In this document: positions 9,270 to 15,769 of the stretch, piece by piece
Numbering within the stretch: position 1 is the stretch's first letter
Layout of the letters: the number at the start of each line of letters is the position of its first letter
Notes under the pieces: generated by a model
Databases searched by the model: none
What the model was told of the DNA's origin: nothing
What the model saw: the letters and a program-made list of their open reading frames with translations, nothing else
Assembly: GCF_000775915.1 (NCBI RefSeq)
Contig: NZ_BBLT01000006.1
Coordinates: 425,628-489,627 of the forward strand
Source: Sporocytophaga myxococcoides
GTDB lineage: Bacteria; Bacteroidota; Bacteroidia; Cytophagales; Cytophagaceae
DNA length: 64,000 nucleotides
Direction of reading: 5' to 3'
Position numbers and translations under genes: made by a program

Positions 9270-9728
9270 ATGCATAAAAAAATATTTTCATTTTCTGTTG
9301 TTCTGACTGCACTTACAATCTTGTTGTGTTCATGTTCTGATAATAAAGAAAATCCCCTTCCGGCAATATTCACAAACTCAGCAACTTTAAACTTTAAAGG
9401 TGTAGAACAAACCAAAATGATTGCCACTTCCCAAAAAGATAATTCCAATAATTATATTCAAACAGGTACTTCAGGAAACAGCGGAGTATTATTCAATATT
9501 ACGTTTGCTAATAAACCTACCAAGGATACCACTGTCAATCTATCTGAATCAGGACTGAAAGTGACATTAATTGTCCGTGAAGGTAATACTATTTGGAACG
9601 CTTCAACAGGTATTATTAACACAAAGGTAAAGGATGGAGTTACAACCAGTAGTTTTAATTCTATTGATTTTACCAAACTTGGAGGAGAGCAGGCGCAAGG
9701 GACAGGATCAATTACTACTAAAGACTAA
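9270..9728 (+). CDS. small lipoprotein, unknown function
   Basis: 152 residues beginning MHKKIFSFSVVLTALTILLC, with a lipobox at LLCSC, so probably a lipoprotein of the outer or inner membrane. The mature part alternates short beta-like stretches (VLFNITFAN, LKVTLIVREGNTIW, TSSFNSIDF) and ends GTGSITTKD, suggesting a small beta-sandwich. I do not recognise the family. The gene stands alone and is followed by a long perfect hairpin at 9783. Confidence 0.65.
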   Translation: MHKKIFSFSVVLTALTILLCSCSDNKENPLPAIFTNSATLNFKGVEQTKMIATSQKDNSNNYIQTGTSGNSGVLFNITFANKPTKDTTVNLSESGLKVTLIVREGNTIWNASTGIINTKVKDGVTTSSFNSIDFTKLGGEQAQGTGSITTKD

Positions 9729-9782
9729 AACTGAACTTTATCTATAAAGAGGAGAATGTAAGACATTTTTTCATTATACCGT

Positions 9783-9822
9783 CCTTTGTGGGTTAAAGTC
9801 AATAGACTTTAACCCACAAAGG
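9783..9822. terminator. perfect 18-bp inverted repeat, probable shared terminator
   Basis: CCTTTGTGGGTTAAAGTC and its exact complement flank an AATA loop. It sits 55 bp after the lipoprotein stop and 13 bp from the end of the converging Nudix pseudogene, which fits a shared terminator. No T-run follows on either strand, so termination would rest on the stem alone. Confidence 0.45.
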
Positions 9823-9834
9823 AGAGCTCGGTAT

Positions 9835-10303
9835 TCACCCTCTTCCAAATGCCGGATAAGCATTATTCTTGTATTCGTTGATTCTTTTCATTGTCCCGGT
9901 TGAAATATCTTAAGGAAGACTATTCAGGCTAAAAAATTTAAACTCACTTATTTCTGAATTACCCTTTTTGAGAAATATCTAAATTCCTTACAGATAAATA
10001 CAGTTATACTTTCATTCTTCCCTTCATAGATTCTGTTATATAATCCAAACAATTCCACCTTATATACTTCCGCATTTAACTCTTCTTTTAGTTCTCTTTT
10101 GAGAGCATCTTCGTATGTATGGCTCCTCTTTTTTTAATACACCACCAGGAAAAATACCAGCTTGTTTGATAGGTATGTTTAACCAGAAGCACTTCATTAT
10201 CCTTCATTAACATGGCCCTTGCTCCAAATGACTTTGGTTTTAAGATTTTCAATAAAAACGAAGCTGCCTTATATGTTAATAATTTATATCCTAATTTCCT
10301 CAT
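9835..10303 (-). pseudogene. Nudix hydrolase, frameshifted and interrupted
   Basis: The N-terminal frame reads MRKLGYKLLTYKAASFLLKI and then MLMKDNEVLLVKHTYQTSWY, the usual opening of a Nudix fold. Near 10125 the frame changes to TYEDALKRELKEELNAEVYK, which carries the REx(x)EE core of the Nudix box, and continues LFGLYNRIYEGKNESITVF. After FFSLNSLP a TAA stands where a sense codon is expected, and the same frame then continues DISTGTMKRINEYKNNAYPA to a final stop at 9835-9837. One frameshift plus one internal stop make this a pseudogene; two independent lesions argue against simple sequencing error. Confidence 0.7.
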
Positions 10304-10502
10304 AATGTCTTCATTTCACTATTTCCCAATTTACTTTTTCAGACAACAAATTCATGAATAAAACACCGAATCATTCACTTCTCTTTTACCAATCTTTTTT
10401 CTGATGTGTCCAACAGGTAGGTATGTCATTTGTCTGATTAAGCCATACAATTTTCCGGATAACCTCAGGGAAGAATTCCTTTTTCCAGATAAGAATTTTA
10501 AG

Positions 10503-10744
10503 TTTTTTATATAGGAGTTCCCTTTTCCTATATTGGAATTCTTTTTTACTATGTAGGAATTTCCTTTTCCTATATAGGAATTCTTTTTTCCTATATAAGA
10601 TTTTTTTTCTTCTATGTAGGAATTTCTTTTTCCTATATAAGAATTCTTTTTTCCTATATTGGAATTCTTTTTTACTATGTAGGAATTTCCTTTTCCTATA
10701 TAGGATTTCTTTTTTCCTATGTAGGAAATCCTATTTCCTAGTAA
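10503..10744. repeat. array of twelve palindromic units with exact 21-bp period
   Basis: Units resemble TTTTCCTATATAGGAATTC, each a near palindrome centred on CCTATATAGG. The core hexamers TATATA, TATATT or TATGTA start at 10508, 10529, 10550, 10571, 10592, 10613, 10634, 10655, 10676, 10697 and 10718, with a degenerate TAGTAA at 10739, a spacing of 21 bp every time. A weaker unit lies at 10487. A block of about 54 bp recurs identically 126 bp apart (10523 and 10649), indicating duplication of six units at once. There are no spacers, so it is not a CRISPR. Two helical turns per unit would place every palindrome on the same DNA face, as in iteron or partition-site arrays. No start codon precedes the open frame on either strand. 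Confidence 0.8.
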
Positions 10745-10792
10745 TAATTGGATGTTTTTCTATGCTTTATCGGATACATTGAATTCATTTAT

Positions 10793-10930
10793 CCGAACTG
10801 GGTCTCGTTGGATTAATAGATAGACTGGATTATCTTCGATGCACTGATCTTCATGGGATTAAGACATAAACAGGATCTTCGATAAGCTCTATCCTGTATA
10901 CTCTAAAATCATGTAAATAGTGATTCAGAC
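10793..10930. repeat. dispersed element with GAACTGGG...TGATTCAGAC ends
   Basis: Begins CCGAACTGGGTCTCGTTGGA, contains the motif GATAGACTGGATTATCTTCG and an AACAGGATCTTCGATAAG variant, and ends ATAGTGATTCAGAC. The better-preserved relative at 50344-50440 begins GTCTGAACTGGGATCCATGG and ends CTGATTCAGA, so the ends form an inverted repeat. Confidence 0.5.
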
Positions 10931-11214
10931 ACTCTCACAATCCGAAGTAATTGAAAGTTTATAGATGGCTGCTCATTACCTTGTTGCACCCCCTTCAGGG
11001 TCGTATATTAATTACCTGTTCTTTTCTATAAATATATGACTTCTTCGAGGTCAGAACCTTTCTCAAATTACCCCTTCTTTAATCTCTTAAAAATTCTGAT
11101 TCAGGAATTATTGAAATAAAGAATAACAAGATCCATTTAACTCTGAAATCCTACAAATCCTGATTCAGACGAACCGGAAAAACATTCATCTCCTTCTGTT
11201 GTTACCTTAGCATT

Positions 11215-12606
11215 ATGAAATATTTATTTTTAATCGTTTTTAGCTTTCTATATAATCCTTCCTATCTTTTTTCCCAGGAACATCAACAGCATCAGATGCC
11301 AATGGATAGTACCGGCCACAAAGAGCATGATACAATAGCCGATCACCAAATGGATCATAAAGAAACACCAATGGACAGCATGATGATGCATATGCCTAGT
11401 GCCCTTTCCAGAAACCTTCCTATGAACGTAAACGGATCAGGAACAAGCTGGCAGCCCCGAAATACTCCAATGTATATGATCAAGTTTCATAAAAACGACT
11501 GGAACTTTATGCTTCATTACGGAATCTTTTTTACCTATTCAAATCAGAATATTAACCGTGCTCCCGGTCAACGAGGAGATGCCTCCATTAGTGCTCCCAA
11601 TTGGGTAATGCTTATGGCAAACAGATTAGTAGGAAAGCGGGGCTTGTTCATGGTAAGAGCTATGTTTTCCGGAGATCCTTTCACTGTTGGCGGACAAGGA
11701 TATCCGCTTTTATTTCAGAGTGGAGAATCCTGGAAAGGAAAACCTTTAATCGATCATCAGCATCCACACGATTTAATCAGTGAATTATCGGTTGCATATA
11801 GCCTTGCATTTAATAAAAATATCGACCTCTATGCATATCTCGGTTATCCTGGTGAACCAGCTATTGGTCCTCCGGCTTTCATGCACAGGCCATCATCTCT
11901 TAACATGCCAGCAGCGCCATTAAGTCATCACTGGCAGGATGCGACACATATTATATTTGGAGTGGCAACAGTAGGTTTCAGATACAAAATTATTAAGATC
12001 GAAGGCTCCACATTTACAGGAAAAGAGCCTAATGAAAATAGATACAATTTTGATAAGCCAAGGTTTGATTCCTATAGTTCGAGAATCTCTCTAATACCAG
12101 GTCGATCGCTGGCTTTGCAGGCATCTTATGGTTATTTGAAAAGTCCGGAAGTGCTTTTTCCTGAAGAAAATCTGGAAAGATATACTGCCTCTGTGTTACA
12201 TAATTATTGGTTCAACGATGAGAAGGTGATTTCTACTTCCCTGACATGGGGCATGAACAAATACCAGGATGAAGGTAAAACCAGCTATGGAAATTCTGTT
12301 GTATTAGAATCCAATCTTCAAATAAAACACTGGTCTTACTTTACAAGGATGGAATTTGTGCAGAAAGACAATCATGAACTGGAAATTGAGTCAGAAGAAG
12401 AACATCAAAGCAACAATATCGGCGCATTGGCATTGGGTATGTCAAGGTATATCTCAAAGAATAAATACTTCTGGCTTGATCTAGGAGCAATAGGTACAGT
12501 CTATGCTTTCAGCAATGACCTGAATCCTTATTATGGCAATAATCCTTGGTCCTTTCAGATTTTTCTGAGGATTATTCCACCAAGAATGAAAATGATGGGG
12601 ATGTGA
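11215..12606 (+). CDS. His/Met-rich outer-membrane protein of a copper gene group
   Basis: 463 residues with a signal peptide (MKYLFLIVFSFLYNPSYLFS). A metal-binding-like N-terminus follows, dense in His and Met (EHQQHQMPMDSTGHKEH, DHQMDHKETPMDSMMMHMP, about residues 22-62). The rest alternates hydrophobic strands with aromatic ends (NWNFMLHYGIFFTYSN, GVATVGFRYKIIKIEGSTF) and fits an outer-membrane beta-barrel. It contains DHQHPHDLISELSVAYSLAF, a conserved-looking His cluster around residue 183. Placed before an HMA-like protein and a copper-type ATPase, it plausibly binds or passes Cu(I)/Ag(I) across the outer membrane; that role is inferred from context and composition. The exact family is not named here. 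Confidence 0.7.
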   Translation: MKYLFLIVFSFLYNPSYLFSQEHQQHQMPMDSTGHKEHDTIADHQMDHKETPMDSMMMHMPSALSRNLPMNVNGSGTSWQPRNTPMYMIKFHKNDWNFMLHYGIFFTYSNQNINRAPGQRGDASISAPNWVMLMANRLVGKRGLFMVRAMFSGDPFTVGGQGYPLLFQSGESWKGKPLIDHQHPHDLISELSVAYSLAFNKNIDLYAYLGYPGEPAIGPPAFMHRPSSLNMPAAPLSHHWQDATHIIFGVATVGFRYKIIKIEGSTFTGKEPNENRYNFDKPRFDSYSSRISLIPGRSLALQASYGYLKSPEVLFPEENLERYTASVLHNYWFNDEKVISTSLTWGMNKYQDEGKTSYGNSVVLESNLQIKHWSYFTRMEFVQKDNHELEIESEEEHQSNNIGALALGMSRYISKNKYFWLDLGAIGTVYAFSNDLNPYYGNNPWSFQIFLRIIPPRMKMMGM

Positions 12607-12713
12607 TCGATTCAATGTCTCTGATGTAAAGGAAAATATAAAAAGTATAATCAAATCAAAGAAAAGCAAGTTACACAAATAAAACCTATTCTCAGAGATA
12701 AAATACACCTACA

Positions 12714-12953
12714 ATGAAAATATTAAAATTCAAAACTAACATACACAATCAGGAGATGCTGGATAAAATTGCTTCGGTATTGAACAAAGAAGAACTTATA
12801 AGCAGATGGAAAGTAGATCTTGAAAGTGAGGAAAAAATACTAAGCGTTTCAGGAGAAGAAATTACACAGGATCTGATTACATCGGCTTTGAAACAGAAAG
12901 GTATTGAAGTGGAAATGATTCATATTATTGCCATAGCTGGGCATGATTTATAA
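12714..12953 (+). CDS. small HMA-like ferredoxin-fold protein without CxxC
   Basis: 79 residues with the pattern of a heavy-metal-associated domain: KILKFKTNIHNQEMLDKIAS, then WKVDLESEEKILSVSGEEI, then LITSALKQKGIEVEMIHII. The metal-binding CxxC expected after the first strand is replaced by NIHNQEM, so classical Cu(I) binding by two thiolates is impossible. It could bind metal through His, regulate the adjacent ATPase in trans, or serve another protein contact. It starts 107 bp after the outer-membrane gene, on the same strand. The ATPase downstream lacks an HMA domain of its own. Confidence 0.6.
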   Translation: MKILKFKTNIHNQEMLDKIASVLNKEELISRWKVDLESEEKILSVSGEEITQDLITSALKQKGIEVEMIHIIAIAGHDL

Positions 12954-13333
12954 GTACTATTAAACATTAGAAAATGTTATCTCCTACTGAATTCACTGAA
13001 CTTGTGAAGCATCTAAGCTTTCAAAAGGATGATAGTTTACCTATATGAAGATTGGTGATTTAAACTGCAAGTTATTTTGTAACTATCAGATCCTTCGCAG
13101 AGCTCAGGATGACACAGAAAGACAAGATTATCACCCAAGTTATAATCACCTTCCAATATGCCAATCGAACAAATTTTCTACTATTTAAATACCCACAATT
13201 CTAACATCGTTACTTATTGAATATCAACTGCTAATAAAACTTCCCTAAAGCATTTCATTTAACCTAATAAATAGTTAAACAATTCAGTGTCTTAGTATTC
13301 AGGTTAAAGGTAGAATTTACCAATCATTCAAGC
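12954..13333. other. intergenic stretch with short ORF remnant and dispersed repeat
   Basis: A 24-codon frame at 12974-13048 (MLSPTEFTELVKHLSFQKDD) looks like the start of a lost gene rather than a peptide. The dispersed repeat follows at 13081-13113. The remaining AT-rich sequence before the ATPase presumably holds its promoter, but I see no clear consensus. Confidence 0.4.
13081..13113 (-). repeat. dispersed intergenic repeat, inverted copy
   Basis: AACTATCAGATCCTTCGC followed by AGAGCTCAGGATGAC; its first 18 bp match the copy at 4235 exactly. Confidence 0.6.
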
Positions 13334-15406
13334 ATGAATAAACATCAGCACGACAATTCAAAACATCCTCACCATCATCACATGGAAAATAAGCGTTCTG
13401 ACAAAGCAATGCATGGAGAAAATAACCATGATATGTCAAATCATCGACATATGGGGCATAACCACCATGAAATGATGATAGATGATTTTAAAAAGCGATT
13501 CTGGGTATGTCTTATTTTATCTGTACCTGTGATCTTGTTTTCTCCGATGGTACAGGAAATCCTCGGATACCATTTAAGCTTTCCTGGGATTCAATACCTT
13601 GCTTTCCTCCTATCTTCCGCGGTTTTCTTCTATGGAGGCTGGCCTTTTCTGAAGGGACTTCTAGAAGAGGTAAAACAAAGAAACCCGGGCATGATGACAC
13701 TTATCGGTGTGGCCATCTCTGTTGCTTATATCTATAGCTCTGCCATCGTATTTGGTCTGAAAGGAATGGATTTTTTCTGGGAGCTGGTAACATTGATAGA
13801 TATCATGCTATTAGGCCATTGGATAGAAATGAAGTCTGTTCTTGGTGCATCCAAAGCACTTGAACTTCTGGTGAGCATGATGCCTTCCGAAGCACATTTG
13901 ATCCACGGTGATCATATTATGGATGTCAAAGTAGATGCATTGAAAGTCAATGACATTATCCTTGTCAAACCCGGAGAAAAGGTGCCAGCAGATGGTACAG
14001 TCATAGAAGGTGAAAGCTACCTGAATGAATCTATGCTTACTGGAGAATCCAGTCCGGTAAAAAAAGTTATTGAAGATCAGTTGATCGGCGGCTCTGTTAA
14101 CGGAAATGGATCCCTGAAAGTAAAAGTGCTGCATACCGGAAAAGACAGTTATCTGACGAAGGTAATTAATCTGGTAAATGAAGCACAGAAGGCAAAATCT
14201 ACTACTCAGAATCTGGCAGATAAAGCAGCAAAATGGCTCACATTTATTGCGATTGGTGTTGGAGTAGTCACTTTTATAATATGGTTAATTATAGGAAAAG
14301 ATCTTGAATTTGCTCTGGAAAGGATGGTAACTGTGATGGTAATTTCTTGTCCTCACGCCCTGGGCCTTGCTGTTCCTTTGGTAGTAGCAATATCTACAGC
14401 CATATCTGCTAAAAATGGTTTACTGATACGCAACAGAACTGCATTTGAAAATTCAAGAAAAATCACTGCAATGGTATTTGACAAAACGGGAACCCTAACA
14501 CAAGGGGAATTTGGAGTTACCCGCTATGAATCTGCTTCAAATGAATTTAGCAGAGAGGATATCCTCATGTTTGCCGGGGCAATAGAACAAAATTCAGAAC
14601 ATCCTATTGCAACAGGTATATTAGCAAAGGTTAAAAAGCTGAATTTTCAATTACCCAAAACAGCAAACTTTCAGGCCATTTCAGGAAAAGGTATTGAGGC
14701 AAGCGTTGCAGGAAGAAATACCAAAGTAGTGAGTCCAGGATTTCTGATAGAAAATGATATTAGCATTCCTGAGAATGCCTTTAACTCTTCTTCTGAAACT
14801 GTTGTATTTCTGTTGATTGATGAAAAACTTGCAGGATTTATAGCACTGGCAGATGAGATCAGGCCTGAGTCTAAAGAAGCTATCGAAACATTCAGAAGAA
14901 ATGGCATTAAAGTGATGATGGCTACCGGAGATAATACAACTGTAGCAGAAGCAGTAAGCAAACAATTAGGTCTGGAAGGATTTTATGCAGAGGTATTGCC
15001 GCATCAGAAAGTAGAGATCATAAAAGAACTCCAGAGACGGAAAGAATACGTTGCCATGACAGGAGATGGCATTAACGATGCTCCTGCATTGGCACAGGCT
15101 GATGTGGGGATAGCTGTTGGCTCAGGAACTGACATTGCTGCCGAAACTGCAGACATTATTCTGGTAAACAGTAATCCGAAAGATATTGCAAACCTGATAC
15201 TTTTTGGAAAAGCTACGTACAGTAAAATGATTCAGAATTTAATCTGGGCCACAGCTTACAATGCTCTTGCTATTCCGCTTGCAGCAGGTGTTCTGTATAC
15301 AACGGGTTTTGTGTTAAGCCCTGCTGTTGGTGCAGTATTGATGAGCTTAAGTACTATAGTAGTAGCGATCAATGCTCAATTTCTGAAAGGGTCACTAAAA
15401 AAATAA
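13334..15406 (+). CDS. copB: copper/silver P1B-type ATPase, CopB-like (CPH motif)
   Basis: 690-residue inner-membrane pump coupling ATP hydrolysis to export of copper or silver. Residues 1-47 are a His/Met-rich tail (HPHHHH, NHRHMGHNHHEMM) in place of HMA domains. The core has TGES at 236-239 (actuator), CPH at 339-341 in the ion-binding helix, DKTGT at 383-387 with phosphorylated Asp383, the SEHP nucleotide motif at 421-424 and TGDGINDAP at 576-584. CPH rather than CPC places it in subgroup P1B-3, whose members (CopB) have been linked to Cu(II), Cu(I) or Ag(I). About eight membrane helices are visible. It probably works with the two upstream genes, though 380 bp and a repeat separate it from them. 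Confidence 0.9.
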   Translation: MNKHQHDNSKHPHHHHMENKRSDKAMHGENNHDMSNHRHMGHNHHEMMIDDFKKRFWVCLILSVPVILFSPMVQEILGYHLSFPGIQYLAFLLSSAVFFYGGWPFLKGLLEEVKQRNPGMMTLIGVAISVAYIYSSAIVFGLKGMDFFWELVTLIDIMLLGHWIEMKSVLGASKALELLVSMMPSEAHLIHGDHIMDVKVDALKVNDIILVKPGEKVPADGTVIEGESYLNESMLTGESSPVKKVIEDQLIGGSVNGNGSLKVKVLHTGKDSYLTKVINLVNEAQKAKSTTQNLADKAAKWLTFIAIGVGVVTFIIWLIIGKDLEFALERMVTVMVISCPHALGLAVPLVVAISTAISAKNGLLIRNRTAFENSRKITAMVFDKTGTLTQGEFGVTRYESASNEFSREDILMFAGAIEQNSEHPIATGILAKVKKLNFQLPKTANFQAISGKGIEASVAGRNTKVVSPGFLIENDISIPENAFNSSSETVVFLLIDEKLAGFIALADEIRPESKEAIETFRRNGIKVMMATGDNTTVAEAVSKQLGLEGFYAEVLPHQKVEIIKELQRRKEYVAMTGDGINDAPALAQADVGIAVGSGTDIAAETADIILVNSNPKDIANLILFGKATYSKMIQNLIWATAYNALAIPLAAGVLYTTGFVLSPAVGAVLMSLSTIVVAINAQFLKGSLKK

Positions 15407-15769
15407 GGAGAATAGCTCTTGATGCTCACACTATGTTGCTCTCTATCCTGCCATTGTCATTACTATAGCCATCAACTTGATGAAACTTTAATTTGTACAT
15501 GCGGAACTCCTGAAACATCTGATTTCTTTTAAAAAGAATAACTTTTGCTGTCTGGCAGATTAATGATTCTAATGCATTTCTGTAAACTGATAAAAATAAT
15601 TAATGTATTTAAAATACTTATGCAAACGAAGATTTGTCTGAGTATTTTTATCCGTTATGAATTACCTTAAATTTCAAATTTATATTATCTAAATAATAAA
15701 GGAAAGACCAGCCAGAGGAAAGACTTTAGAGAATGTAATACCTAAATATATAAATAGACACATTATTAC
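15407..15769. other. convergent intergenic stretch, no gene seen
   Basis: Lies between the converging ATPase and histidine kinase genes. An 11-bp inverted repeat, ATACCTAAATA (15738-15748) with TATTTAGGTAT (15771-15781), overlaps the kinase stop codon, but its loop is 22 nt and no T-run follows, so I do not call it a terminator. Confidence 0.4.

Larger units (their letters stand above)
10304..11214. other. 911-bp non-coding region with 21-bp array and dispersed elements
   Basis: Holds the 21-bp periodic array (10503-10744), a GTCTGAA/TTCAGAC-type element (10793-10930) and a further 3-prime half of it near 11132-11171. A segment at about 10964-11040 (TGCACCCCCTTCAGGGTCG, then TATTAATTAC) also resembles the stretch at 50180-50262 in inverse orientation. 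I see no gene. Confidence 0.6.

Noticed and set aside
9236..9448. 70-codon minus frame
   Set aside because: Antisense of the lipoprotein gene, which has a clear lipobox.
10503..10744. CRISPR array
   Set aside because: Units touch with no spacers, are only 21 bp, and no cas gene is near.
10503..10744. Coding sequence for a heptad-repeat protein
   Set aside because: A frame without stops crosses the units on the + strand, and on the - strand up to a TAG near 10733, but neither has a start codon before the repeats. Kept only as an alternative explanation.
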